This document shows, piece by piece, positions 38,147 through 51,038 of a stretch of 64,000 nucleotides of DNA. The notes beneath the pieces were generated by a model. That model was not told the DNA's origin, did no database searches, and saw nothing but the letters and a program-made list of their open reading frames with translations. Position 1 is the first letter of the stretch; every line of letters begins with the position of its first letter. Origin of the DNA: Neelides folsomi (taxonomy: Eukaryota; Arthropoda; Collembola; Neelipleona; Neelidae); the NCBI GenBank assembly GCA_034687125.1, contig JAQGBZ010000171.1, forward strand, positions 1 to 64,000, read 5' to 3'. The position numbers were made by a program, and so were the translations under genes.

Positions 38147-40993
38147 TTACAGGTCAGATGGTCTTCGGGCCGAGTGCCTATATTTCTGGAGCATCGTGTT
38201 CCTCGATTCAACAGCGTTCCGATGGAGTTGGATCCCCATGTTGTAGAATGCAGAGGAAAGGAGTTTTTCTTCCATTTCACGGATCGCTCGGGCTTTTTCA
38301 ACCTCTGCGTGTTGTTTTTGATCGAATCCCGCAGCAGCTGTTGGCTCCAATGTTACTATCACACTCTTGGCCTTCTCCATACATTTCTTGTATTGGGTTT
38401 CTTTTTTTCGTAATTCTTCTTCTTTGGCTATGACAAGCGACTCTAGTCGCATGATCTTTTCATTGTTCATTCGCTTCTCTTCTTTAAGTCCTTCGATCTC
38501 GTGGTTTTTGAGGACGAGGTCAGATTCCAATTTCGCCTCTTGTTTCCTTAACGCATCGACAAGGACCCGCGAACCAGCGTTGTGCTCCGAAGACAAAAGC
38601 GCTTCCACTTCTTCGGCCAAATTCCTCTTTTCGATCTTTAAATATATTCAATTTTAAACCTCTAACCAAACTATTAAACTTATGTAAATATAAAAAGGTA
38701 ATTAATTCAATTAGTTGGAAAAAAGAATGAGGAAATTAAATATGAATAAGTTAAATTAAATTAGATATAGGAAGTTGTGATAAGAAAACTGTATATTATG
38801 CAAATCTTACCTCCAATCTGACAATCTTTTCCTTGATAGATGCAGGAAGCAAATGAATTGAATCAGTAGGGCCAACATCTCCCAAATGCAATGGATCGTG
38901 TGTTCGGGAATCGAATTCCATTGCATCAGCCATGGCATTCTTTTCTTCAAGCAGACGTTCAGCTTTTCCTTGGGCCGTTTCAAACTTTTCTCGGAAAATC
39001 CTCACGTCAAGTTCAGCCTTGAGAGCTACAAAAACAAATAGCAATGTTAGAAGGATTCTCAAAACCATTTAAATATCAAAATTATAAAATATCTAATATT
39101 GTTATTTCTAAAAGAATTGTTTACTGTAATTTACCTCTTTGGGTTTCTTGGGAAAGGCGTTGTTGCGTATGGGTGAGTTCTTTTTTCAAATCTTCCAATT
39201 GGCCCCGCCAAGTTGAAGTCTTTTTGGTGTCTTCTGATAGCTGAGCGTTGCTCTGATAAAATAAGTAACATTACATTTAATTATACCGAATACCTTTTTA
39301 TTTGATACATTGTAAGAACAATAAAAATAAGAACAATAAAAATTATATATAAATGTAATTAAGACTTACCATCATAAGCTCCGTATTTTTCTCTTCTAGC
39401 GTTTTAATGGTCACTTTAAGAACCGCCATTTCTTCTAATTTGTTCTTATAGGAGTTGATCGCCACTTCATATCGACTGGCTTTTGAGGCGGCTTCCCTCA
39501 AAATGTCCATTTCATCTTTGACCCTCGTTAGCTCTTCGGAAGCTGCCGAGAGGGACGCGACTTTTGCATGGAGCTCATTCGTTTCCCTCTCTAGGACGGA
39601 TAATTTCAGTTTGGTGTCTGAAAGGGCTTCTTCGAGTTTAAAATTCTCTTCGCGAGCTTCGTCCAACTCGCGTCTCAGGTCACCAGCGAGCTTTGAGGAA
39701 ATGGCTAATGAGTCAGGTTCATTCCCTTGGGCCACAGCGATGCTCAGACGCTCAACCTCCACGGTCAACTCGGCCTTTTCTTCTCGGACTTTACCCAAGG
39801 CAGCATTCAGTTCATGACAGCTCTTCAAATTATAAACCATATTATGTTATTTTGATTCATAAATAAATAATAATTATGAAATTAATTATTCATTAATGTA
39901 AATTGTAAAATTCGTCAATAGTAATTCGGTATTCCCCTGTTCGTTTAATTACTAATTATACAAAACAAAGAGTAAGGGTAATAAATAAAGTGTGTTAATT
40001 ATTTAACTACAATATACCTGTGATAGCTGTTCGTTCGTTTCAGTAAGGTTTCTAATAGTTTCCAAGGCTTTTTGCAGTCTGATAGGGACGTCAGAGGGGA
40101 CAAGAGAAGGAAGAACAGGAAGGGAGTCGGGAAGATCTTCTTGGATCATCAACTCTTGAATAGCTTCCATAATCACTTCCTGAAATTCAAACATCTTAAA
40201 ATTACAAATCTGATTCATCACAAATCCCAATAAGACAGTTTTCTCAGTTTGGGTTTCTCCAAAACCAAATGAAAAAATAATAACTGAATTTCCCGCTAAT
40301 TTTAAATAACCAGTGGAGTTATAAAAAATACGATAGATTGTTAGATATATAAGAAAGGTTTTAAAATTGAGAACAAATTGTAAACCTGCAAATTCGAAGG
40401 CATGCTTTGAATGTTCTTGATAAATTCTTCGTTTCTTGGCGGCGGTGAATTGATGGCACAGCCGAGGAGGAGTTGTAAAAGTCGACTGATTTCTTGCAAA
40501 TCCCCCAACATGATTTTACCCCCATTGGGGAGTAAATAAGAAGGAACTGGATGTTCAGCCTAATCAAAACACACCAATTAATATGATTCATTAAACCATT
40601 AACGTCAATTAAACCAATTTACTCTCAATTAGCAAATGGTGTATTACAATTTCAGGATAAGAACGCACTAACACATCTTGTTTTTATGATTTATTAAATG
40701 GTGAGTTAAAATATAGGTTGCTTTTGGTAAGTTAAATTCAAAAATACCTTGAGTGCAAAATATTTCTTCATTTTATCCAGGACTGAAACGAGGGGTTGAG
40801 AATCAGAGGGGGTAGTAGGCAAATCGGCGAACTCAATGGGGTCGATCACATCCTTGAGGATTCTCGAAATGAGAACTCCGTCTTGGAAATCTGCAGGGCG
40901 GGGGCGGCGGGGCCCGTTGGGGCCGGCCACTGCAATTCCAAGAGAGCAAACCCATTCGAACAAGCAGTCACTACGGAGAAGCTTCGTGTTCAT
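38147..40993 (-). CDS. hook: Hook homologue, dynein adaptor (618 aa, seven coding exons)
   Basis: Exons: 40993-40748, 40559-40386, 40179-40018, 39822-39370, 39252-39135, 39025-38811, 38635-38147; total 1,857 nt in one frame. Residues 1-155 form the N-terminal Hook domain, a calponin-homology-like fold that binds dynein light intermediate chain: LFEWVCSLG, FQDGVLISRIL, then GDLQEISRLLQLLLGCAIN and VIMEAIQELM. Residues about 165-590 are heptad-rich coiled coil. The C-terminus has AFYNMGIQLHRNAVESR, matching the conserved YNMG element of Hook1-3. Hook proteins link endosomes and other cargo to dynein-dynactin through FTS/FHIP. The protein is a little shorter than typical (about 680-730 aa). The ATG follows a CATTTCAG|G acceptor, so a non-coding exon precedes it. 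Confidence 0.94.
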
Positions 40994-42373
40994 CCTGAAA
41001 TGTTATTTAAATAATAAAATATCAAAACTTATTGGAATAATGAATTAATAATTTCTTAATCCATTTTATAATGTACATTAAAATTAAAACTACCGATAAA
41101 ATGGATAGGCTACAATTGAAACTAATGAATGAAAGCAACAATTAGTTATTTTTATAACCATTGTAAGTTAATTATTAATAAATTCTAAATAAATGTTGAT
41201 TCACTTGTTCAATTTTCACTTTTTAATAATATGTATTAATGTAAAAAATAATTTCTAAATTTTAAACAAGAATTAATGTACAATGTTACAAGAGTTACAA
41301 ATATATATAATATATTTAAGACATTATAATGGTAAAATTGATTGTTACTTAAACCCTGACCTTTCGTTAAAATCAATGGAGTATTTTTAATTTTTAAAAA
41401 TAATGAATTGACATGAGTAATTGAAAATTGTGTTTCAATTTAATAAATTGAACAAACTTGCGTATGAATCGTTTATAAATTATAACATGTAAATAAAAAC
41501 AAAAGCGAATAAAAATAATGAAGGTGAATTTATAAAAAATTGAAAAGCCGTTTTAAATTATAAAATAAATCTTTAAATTTTAATGTGAAATTAAATAAAT
41601 TAACTTGCGTTCAGTCTGTGAATAAACTTTAGATCTAACGACGATTTCCTCTTGATTTGACCATCACCGAACCGCTGGTTGAAAAAACAACTCTGAAAAA
41701 AAGAGAAACTGAGCTTTCACTCACCGTCCACTTCGTGAGAATTAAACTAGGGCGAGGATTATATTATTTATTTATATTTAATTTCCAATTCACCTTCTCC
41801 TTTGAATATCGACCAAGGAGTTGAGTGGGTTGAGTGAGGCGTAACGACCAACCTCTATATATTTGTATTATTAAAAAAGCGAGAGGGGTTGAGATTAAAA
41901 ATGACACACGGTTGAGCGAGTTTGGTTCACATCACACTCGGAAAGTTAATTCAATAATTTTTATCAATGTTTGCCCAGTTGCTCATCCGTACCGAAAATG
42001 GCCTTTATCACAAGATCCTAATGACTCATTTCTAAGAAGGAAGGGCAAGGGGAGAATTAAAATAAGAAGTGTTTAATATTAAAAAGGTCACGGACACATT
42101 TAATGGGATGATATTTAATCCCCCCTTTCGAATGTGGACTTCATCCAACTCCCCTTTGATTTCCCCTTCCTCTCTCCCCTTCACTCTGCAACACACCGCG
42201 GAGTTTGAAAGTTTAAGCTCCTCACAGGCTAAATGAAGAGATTTTCACCTGCGAGGTTCAAAGTTTAATTTCTTCATTTTAAATTATTAACTTGATTCAA
42301 GGAAGATGTAATTGTAATTAGGCAATTGAGAAACTCTAGGAAATTATTTAACTTTAATTGACATGAGGGTGTG
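40994..42373. promoter_or_regulatory. Shared upstream region of Hook (-) and VPS15 (+)
   Basis: A strong minus-strand donor, GTGGACG|GTGAGT at about 41725, marks the end of a probable non-coding Hook first exon (about 41725-41800). From there to the VPS15 start at 42374 is about 570 bp of mixed composition, with GC-richer runs near 42120-42220. The intron side (41000-41600) is strongly AT-rich. The head-to-head layout suggests a bidirectional promoter. Confidence 0.55.
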
Positions 42374-45300
42374 ATGGGGAATCAGCTGGTCGCTTTTGCC
42401 CCGTCGTTAATTCGACCCGTGGAACACTACTTGACCAACGATGCCCCTGAATACATCTTTGACATCAAGTAAGATATGACTCATAGCTAATTACATTTAA
42501 CTTTTATGACTTGTTAAGTTATGTAATAATACTTATGCCCGTTGTCAATTTATTAATATTGTGTTATAATTGCCAATTATTTTTTCAAAAGTCTTGGATC
42601 AACGAGGTTCCTGAAAGTATGTCGAGCGAGACATGGAGATCTTCTTTGTGTCGTGAAGGTGTTCGTCATTCACGAGCACACGATACCAATATCCGTTTAC
42701 TGCGAGAGACTCGTCAATTTAAGGAATTCTCTATATTCTTCCCCGTCCCCTAATTGTCTTCCATTTACTCAAGTCAAAGTAATGCTCTATAATTACATCT
42801 ATTGTTGTAAGAGATATGATATTGAGATAACAATTTCACAATTGGGTTTATACTGATTTTAATGATATTTATTTAGGCAAACGATCGGAGTGTCATTGTT
42901 GTTCGGCCATATGTCAAATATTCACTTTATGACCGGATGTCCACTCGACCGTTCATCCAATGGAGTGAAAAACTTTGGATTGCCTTTCAGCTCTTGTGTG
43001 GTTTAGCTCAAGTACATAAACATGGTCTTTGTCACGGAGATCTCAAGCTCGAAAATATCCTCATTACTCCTGGTGAGTTGTAATCACATTTAATCCAATT
43101 TTCATATGGCATTCAACTTTTGAATACAAATTATAACACAGTATGGATGTAATTATTATTTTCTATTTGTAGGTCTTCGTGTTTTGCTCTGTGACTTTGC
43201 TCCATTCAAACCCGTTTATTTACCAAGAAATAACCCTTCTGCAATCTTCGGATTTTTCTTTGATACGGCTGGTCGTCGTTGTTGCTACGTCGCCCCTGAG
43301 AGATTCCATGATGACAAATCGAGGCTTGGAGGTGACAACCTTCTTATGCAGAATGAAGAACTACGTCACTTCCTATTACCATCAATGGACATTTTCTCAG
43401 CTGGGTAATCCTATGCCCTTATATGGATAATTTGACTAATTTGTATAATGAAATAACGATTGATTAATTGTTCTTATTATGAAGGTGCTGTTTGATTGAA
43501 CTTTTCACTGAAGGCCGTGTGCCCTTTGACCTCTCTCAACTTCTTTCTTTTTGTGCTGGAAACTACGAACCTACGAGTGTCATCTCATTAGTGGACGATC
43601 CACGAGCAAGAGAACTTTTGTCACACATGATCCAACGGGATCCAAGCAGTCGTTCCAGTGCTGAGGAATATCTTAGGGCCTTCCGTGGCTCTTTGTTTCC
43701 CGATGTCCTTTACTCAACCCTTCAATCTTATTTTGACATCATTGCGTTTCAGCCGCTCGCTAAACCTGATTCGCGGATGTGCCGACTCCATACTGATATT
43801 AAGTAATTGATTATAAATTCAAAGTTAGATAAATAAATTCGCCTTTATACTTTGAGCTTTCATTAATTCTATTATTTTTCCATTTTATAGAACATTACCC
43901 AAAGACCCATGTGTGAGTTTGATGTTCGTTTCTCTCGTGGTTGCGGAAATTCGCGGGCTGACCACAACGGATGGGAAATTACTGGCCCTTGAATCTTTAA
44001 GACTCTTGTCTGAGGATTTGAGCGGCGATTCGATTTTAGAAAGAGTTGTTCCATATCTTGTCCATCTCTTGCATGATAAAGGTTCTGCGAGGGTGCGGGC
44101 TAATGCTTTGTTAACCCTCGTCGACGTCCTCGACCTTGTAACAAATATTCCACCCAGTGATTACAACATTTTTTCCGGATTTATTTTTCCCGCCTTTGAA
44201 CGGCTCGACCGGGATGTAGCTGTTAGAATGGCCATGGCAAATAACATTGCCAGAATTGCACACATTTCAATGCGGTAAACTTTATTTTATTTAGTTATTT
44301 AACACAATTTCTAACTACGATTTTTAATGGAATTTGTGTTCTAATTTTCTAATTTGTTTTAAAGTTACCTCGAAGCGTCTTTCATAAACGAGTCAGGAGT
44401 TGTTCGAGCCGAAGGCCCGCAGTTTGCTGCTGAATTTCAAAGTCAAAGAGAAAGCGTTGGTGGAATTGTTGGAGCACTTTTGACTGACAGTGACGGTGGC
44501 GTGAAGAGGGTTTTAGTGTCAGTTCCAAATTCACTGGAGGTTCTTTGCAGCTACTTTGGACGAGCAAAAGCTCACGATCTGCTTCTTTCCCATCTCATAA
44601 CTTTTTTGAATGACAAAGAGGATTCGGAGCTGCGGGCAGCGTTTTTTAGATCCGTTCCTCGACTAGCAGCTTTTATCGGATCTCATGCTGCACCATTACT
44701 CATTCCTTTACTCAAACAGGTATGCATCATAAAATCTTAATAATAAAATAGCTAAATTAATATGGTTAAACTTTAAATTGTATTAATTTGATTACTAAAA
44801 TATTAAAAGTGGTTTAACAAAATTTATAATTATTGTTTTAGGGTTTATCCGATGTTGAAGAGTTTGTCATGAGGGAGTCACTTTTGGCAATTAAATCTCT
44901 CGCTGAAATTGATTTCTTTGGTCGGCGATTTCTCCTTGAACTTTTAGACGAGGTTTTGCCATTTGTGATTCATCCGAACGTTTGGTTGCGATTGTCCTGT
45001 GCCGGTGTCCTCGCAGCTTTTAAATGTAACCTCTCTGAAGTTGATGTCCATTGTCAACTTCTTCCTCGTCTTCGTCCGTTCCTTTCGCCAACTGCGCCAC
45101 TTTCGGCCCTCAACGAAGTTTCCATCCTTTCCAAAGTTTCCATCCCAATTGAACGTCAAGTGTATGAAACAGCCGCGAGAGCCAATGAGAATCTGTTACA
45201 AGCGACGATTCAATTCTTCTCCACCGATCATAAGAATATAAGCCCAGAATCAGTCGAAATTAGAAATGTATGAAAATCGTGAATATCGTTTATAAAATCA

Positions 45301-47408
45301 AATATAAGATATGTATACAATATAGTACATTAAATTAAAGTGCTAATTGTATTTAGCTATCGTTAATATACTTGATATATCAATATTAATTTTTTTATTG
45401 ACTTGTTTAATTTTTAGTTTTTACTTCGTTTACGCGCGGAAGGTCTTCCTGAAACCGTCGATTCAGCATTTGTCACTTTCTTACATCGCCATGTGAAGAA
45501 AGTGAACATTGGGAGGAGTTTAAGGGCTGGCGGATGGAACAGCAGACCAAATGGGACCATTAAAATCGAACCATCCTTAGTTTTATCTCCCAGAGAATTC
45601 TCATATTCTGGACTCAATTATGACTTCAATACTCCAACTCCAAATGTAAGTTAAAAGGGAACTACTGAATTATCTAACAATCAATAATACACATTTGAGG
45701 CATTAAAATAAAACAATATTTTTATAAATATTTGTCTTTTGAAGCGCGGGACGATCACCGGAGCAATTAATTTTAACGAACGTCCTCGTGGGATCCTCGT
45801 GGCCCATTTACATGAACATCGTGGGCCCATTTTAAAAATGGCCACTTTGGGGAGTTTCAAAGGCCTTTTTGCAACTGCATCAAGAGACGACGTTCGGGTG
45901 TGGGACGCTGAGAAAATGGAGGGAAGGAACGTCGCGAATCGCTCAAGAGCCATCATTCGGTTACCTGGAGAAAAACAAGTTCGTAACATCGCGTCTCCGC
46001 CTGGATCGAATCTCATTGGAGTTTTGGATGACAAAAATATCACAACTTTTGCGTAATTATCAATAACATGATTATTTTATCCCTTTAGTGGTGCTAGCCT
46101 TGATATTTCTTTTAAATCCTATTTTAATTTCTGTATTTAAATGAAGATTGGAAAACATGGTGGCTCGATGGTTAATCTCAGTTCCGCTCAACTCCTCTTC
46201 AAATCCCGATGAAGATCTTGGAGCTCCAATTGCCTTTGAGTCATTTGCACAAAATTTATTTCTAGGTAAATACATTTTATTTCAATAATTCTATATTTTG
46301 TATATAATTGTGTAGTATATATTTTGATTTTACAAATATGGAACTAAATATTATTATATCCTTTTATAATTTAGTCGGAACGGAACTCGGTGGGATTTTG
46401 GGATTTGATGTGAGATGTCCGTACAAAGAAGTTTTACGTCTTCAGTCGGATCTCAAATGGGGTACTTTTTACAAGTTTTTATAAACGCTAAAAGCTATTT
46501 AAGATTAATTAAAATGCATAATATTTTACATTTTAAATTAAACATTAAATAGTGATTGAGTAGTTTTATAATTATTTTATGATTGTTAGGTTTGATGACG
46601 GGACTTTGCTGTGACGAAGATCGTCATTGGATTTGTTCTGGAACTTCAAAGGGAATTTTAACTTGTTGGGATCTTCGGTTTTCCATTCCAGTCAATACAA
46701 TTAAAACCGACGTTTGCGTGAGGCGTCTTAAAGCGTCTCCAATGCATCCTTGGGGGGTTTTCACTTCTTCACGAGGGCTTAACGAACTATCATTATGGAA
46801 TCTAGAAACAGGTTATTAAACAAACCAAATTACTAATTATATTTAATATTTAATTCATAGTTTTACTTACCTTACCATTAAAATATTCTAATTGTAAATA
46901 TGATAATAATATAAGTTTCATAAATACGATAATAACATTACATTTTTTTAAAATTACAGGAAGCCGTCATTTGTGCCTTTGGGCTTCTCCGTCGCCCCCA
47001 TTGAGCAAAACAAGCGGGGACAAAGGGTCTGTGATGTCCTTCACTTTCATCCCTTCCCTCAATGGGGTTGTCAGCGGAGGAAGCGACATGGTCATCAGAT
47101 GGTGGGACTTGGAAAACCCAAGCAACTCCGCTCGCCTTGTTTCACCCGAAAAGGGTGAAAATTGGAGTAGGGAAGGAAAATCTCCCGAATTCCGATTCCG
47201 CCTTGTGGATGGAGTTGAAGTCCACCAGGAAATGACGGAAGGATATGGGGGAGGAAGTCCAAGGAGTGGAGGGGATTCCACACCGGGACCACAAAATGCC
47301 TTTCATGGCCATCACAATTCCATTTGTGAGGTTGGAGTGGTCGGGACGCCGAATCAGGCATTTGTCCTATCGGCCTCAACTGATGGGGTTATTAAGGTCT
47401 GGAAGTAA
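42374..47408 (+). CDS. PIK3R4: VPS15 / PIK3R4, regulatory pseudokinase-scaffold of class III PI3-kinase (1,201 aa, 14 exons)
   Basis: Exons: 42374-42468, 42592-42778, 42877-43072, 43173-43404, 43485-43802, 43891-44274, 44365-44719, 44842-45267, 45418-45645, 45745-46052, 46147-46265, 46375-46461, 46590-46811, 46960-47408; total 3,606 nt. The start MGNQL is the family's N-myristoylation signal. Residues 28-330 are the protein kinase-like domain: LGSTRFLKV for the glycine loop, VVKVF for the ATP lysine, HGDLKLEN at the catalytic loop and DFA in place of DFG, then APERF and [13 protein letters not shown]. Residues about 345-650 are HEAT repeats and about 810-1201 a WD40 propeller ending KVWK. VPS15 anchors VPS34 and Beclin-1 on endosomes and autophagosomes. 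The protein is shorter than human PIK3R4 (1,358 aa). Confidence 0.95.
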
Positions 47409-48233
47409 AGATATGTGTTAAACTCCTTGTTTGATATTTATGTAGCCTTAATTAGATTAATTACCTATATTTTCATGTCATTTACCATAATTAAGGTAGT
47501 GCTGAAGCGAATGAATAAGTGATAATAAAAATAAATATTCAAATTGGAATTTTACTTATTGGATAAATAAAATCTAAAGAATTTTCATCATATTTTATAA
47601 TTAGGTACATTTACTAGAAGAGATGCATTTATGATAGAATCTATTCCAACACTTCAATTTCAATTGCTTTATTTAATCTTTGAAATTAAAACATTAAATT
47701 TTAATGTTTAACATATTTATCAATAATTAAATTATGTTGTCGGCGTGTTTCATAGGAAGAAACTAAAAAAATATGGAATTTTTGGAAATCCCATTTTACC
47801 ATATTATCTAGCTAGCTACTTTTATGTATAACATACAATTAGATACCATTAAATAAAAAATTCTTCTACCTACTAACTTTAAACCTTTCTTACTCATACA
47901 TATATGTGGCCATTCATCATGCATCGATTTAATGGATTTTATACATAATTTTATTTAAAATTTTAACTTTAATAAATATTTATATTTTAGCTTCAATATG
48001 GATAATGAATTCTATCACATTTCGAAGCCGTGTTTCGTTCAGATTCAAACCTCTCTTAAATGATTATTTTGAAGATACTTTCAACAAGTACAAAGTTAAG
48101 AAATATCCATACATAACAAATACTAATGTTTTTATACTTAAAGTAAATTAATGCAATAATAGCTAGCAAAATCTAATAGTGAAGAGGAAGTGTATAAAGC
48201 GTAACATTTCCATTCTTTAATTTATCCAAATAT
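47409..48233. other. Convergent 3' region of VPS15 and the RRM gene
   Basis: This 825-bp AT-rich stretch separates two stop codons facing each other. AATAAA at about 47533 suits VPS15 on the plus strand, and minus-strand AATAAA-like sites occur near the other end. Nothing coding is seen. Confidence 0.6.
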
Positions 48234-50693
48234 TTACAATGTAATGTCCTCAGTGAAATCAATCTCCTCGAACCTGTAATTAAAAATTATATTTACTAAT
48301 TTGATAAAAATAACTCAAAAATTATAAAATAATTCCAAATTTAATTTCGATATCTTACATTGCTGAGCCTGGGCCGGGAATTTGCTGTGGCTGTTGGTTT
48401 GAAATCTGATTGTGTTGGTTATTTCCAGACCTTTGAATATATCTTGGTCTTGGTCTTGGCCCACGAAACATTGGGGGATGTTGTCTCGGTCTGAAGTTTT
48501 GAAACGGTGGTGGGCCGCTCGGTCCTTCTCGCATCAACGGCATTGGAAGTCGTAGGAGGGAGGGTGGACGGACAGACTCAAAGTTCGGTGTCATGTTTCC
48601 TTTCCCTCTCCTCGCTTGCTTCATCATGTAGGCGATCTTGGTGGGGACTCGAGTTTTGGCCATTTCGACTGTCGGAGGTGGAAATGGTTCTCCTGGGACT
48701 AAAGGTCTTCTTGGTTCCGGTGGGACAATTTGTTTAGGAGGAAGAAGTCGACCTGGAGGACGTTCTTGGAATCGGGGCACAGGCATTGACTCCTCATCGT
48801 CATAATAACGCCCGTTCATTAGGAATCGAGGAGGAGGACAACGTGGTCGGGCCATTCCTCCTATAAAATAACGTCATTCCGTTTACTTACTTTATTAAGT
48901 AATTAGTTTAATTTATTCCTAAAATTAATTCTTAAAATTTAATTTTGTAAAGTTTTCATACTTGTAATAAATGTTTTTTATTTTATTAAATGTTTAAGAC
49001 TAATTAAATATATTTAATTTACTAGGTGGGAAGAACATTGGCCGATGATGTCTCATCATAGGAGGACCTCCAGGAAACCGCCCATTGTTATGATTAAACC
49101 TTGGACCACCACCACCTCGACCTCCATGATGCCCATAAAAAGGAGGTGGTGGCATTTGATGAAAATCCTCTTCAGGATACTGATGGAACGGAGGTTCTTC
49201 ATAGTAAGGAACTTCAGGTTCAGGTTCGAAGAATTCAGGGCCAGGACCATCTTGGTAGAATTCGTCATTTGTGAAATACTCCTCTTCGTTGAAGTAAGAG
49301 GGTTGCGGAGGAGGACAAGGAGGGAAAAACTCTGGAGCGTGGTGACGAACTTCCCGAGGTTGATGCTGATAAGGTCGAATTCTATTAACAAACATAAATA
49401 TTACAAACATATAAAAACGCACAAAAATAAAAAGTTAATCAAAAATACTAAAATTATAATAAATTAGAGATAAAGTTAATTTATGGAAAATTGATGTGTA
49501 AAATAAAATACTCTTGAAACTCATAAACCGGATAATTTTACCTTAGTTATCTCTTCCCATGACTCTTTTTCATTCCACTCAGTCTTTTAATATTTTAATT
49601 TTAATCAAAAATGCCAAAATTATAGGAAATTAGAGCTAATGTTAATTGGTTGAAAATTGAAATGTATAAAAATTAAAATACTCATGGAAGTCAAGATGTG
49701 ATGATTATACCTTAGGTTATTCCCATGATTCTTTTGCTTTCTACTAAATCTTTTTTAAGATTTTACTTTTAATCAAAAATGCCAAAATTATATTAAATTG
49801 GAGATAAAGTTAATTGATTGAAAATTAAAATGTATAAAAATTAAAATACTCATGAAACTCATGATGTGATTATTTTACCTTTGATTCTTCCCTTGACTCC
49901 TTTTCTTTTTAGTACTGGATGATGGTAATGAAGGTTTTTCTTCCTGGGGCATCGAAACTTCAGTGACTTCCAAATTACATCCTTCTAGCTCAAATCCGTT
50001 CATTTCACTAACTGCCGTCGCAATCTCTCCAGATGATGCCAAAATCTAAAACAATAAATGCACATTCAAATTTTATCCCTTGAAAATGTTAAAAATAAGA
50101 ATTAATTGAAAACGATAAAATCTTTGAGCTTAAAATATCCCTTACAATAAATCCTGTATTTCCCACAACTTGAGTCTCAATGACATAAGCGTATTTGGTG
50201 AAGAGATCTCTAATCACTTTTGGATGAATTCCCACTGGGACATTCCCGATGTTCAATTTGCTCTTCTTCAACTTGGGCCCTTCAGAATTCTTCGACACAC
50301 AAACGGAGATTTCTCTGTCAAGGAGGAAGATTCTGTTCAATTTGCTAACTGCCAGCGCCCCAAGTTCTTCATCTTCCATGTGCTACCAAATTGATATCCA
50401 ATTAGTTAACTAAATTACCTAGACATTAAAATTGCTTAAAATTTAAACTACTTGAGGATAAAATATTTTAATTCAATAAATATTCATTATTGCTTTTTAA
50501 TTTAATAAAAGTTTATTTAAAAGTTAAAGGTTACACAAAAGGCGTAGTGTGTTTTGAAAAGTTCCAACTCCACGATGCGCCCAAAGGGTTCCATTAATTG
50601 TGAGAGTTCTTCAGCTGTGAGACTCGGTGGCAAGTTGGACATGAATAGTTTAAAGGTTTTGACCCTTTGGGGAAGAACGGCCAGTGGGCCCAT
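48234..50693 (-). CDS. Two-RRM RNA-binding protein, RBM4/lark/RBM14-like (487 aa, six exons)
   Basis: Exons: 50693-50535, 50382-50146, 50045-49879, 49381-49023, 48860-48359, 48273-48234; total 1,464 nt in one frame. RRM1 spans residues 14-85 (FKLFMSNLPPSLTAEELSQL, THYAFCHMED) and RRM2 about 94-165 (KLNIGNVPVGIHP, GFI, then EGCNLEV). Tandem RRMs of this spacing, with short loops and an N-terminal KLF-(I/M)-x-NLP, resemble RBM4, lark and RBM14, which act in splicing and translation control. The C-terminal 300 residues are low-complexity: Pro, His, Tyr and Phe with GG/RGG patches (HHGGRGGGGPRFN), probably disordered. The CCHC zinc knuckle of RBM4/lark is absent, so the exact orthologue is not settled. 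The ATG chosen is the first in frame after an upstream stop. Confidence 0.85.
49435..49930. repeat. Threefold tandem duplication (about 167 bp unit) including an exon end
   Basis: Three copies begin near 49435, 49601 and 49769; each starts with TTAATCAAAAATGCCAAAAT or a close variant, and spacings between matching points are 166 and 168 bp. The third copy overlaps the 3' end of the exon 50045-49879 and its splice donor. The two others lie in the downstream intron and retain degenerate versions of the exon tail and donor (minus strand AAG|GTATAATC and AAG|GTAAAATT). Confidence 0.8.
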
Positions 50694-51038
50694 TTTTAAT
50701 TCAACTTCAACTCCGGTTTCTTCTTCAACTCCGTCAGAAAAACAATTTATTTTATGACTTTATTTTGATACAAGTGAGAGAACGAGTTTTAGCTCCGACT
50801 TCCTTCATCCTATTTGATTCTTCTCGCACTGTTTTTCGCGTTTCATACAAACTTTACATTAAATTTATATGGCAATATTGCAATTGGCAATTGCCATTTG
50901 GACATTATTTATGATCATTGATTAAACATGACTCATACGGGAAATTAGTCATGTTCCCTTTCTTAATTGACGATTAAACAAAAGGATAGACATCATAAAT
51001 TAAATTCAGAGCCATATAAGTTTGTTAAAAGACAAATA
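50694..51038. promoter_or_regulatory. Probable bidirectional promoter, RRM gene (-) / VPS37 (+)
   Basis: Only 345 bp separate the two start codons on opposite strands. No TATA box is obvious. The stretch must hold both 5' UTRs and both start sites unless one gene has a non-coding exon elsewhere. Confidence 0.5.

Noticed and set aside
46971-47379. Minus-strand frames of about 100 codons opposite the last VPS15 exon
   Set aside because: They mirror the WD40 coding exon; no family match and no promoter or splice sites.
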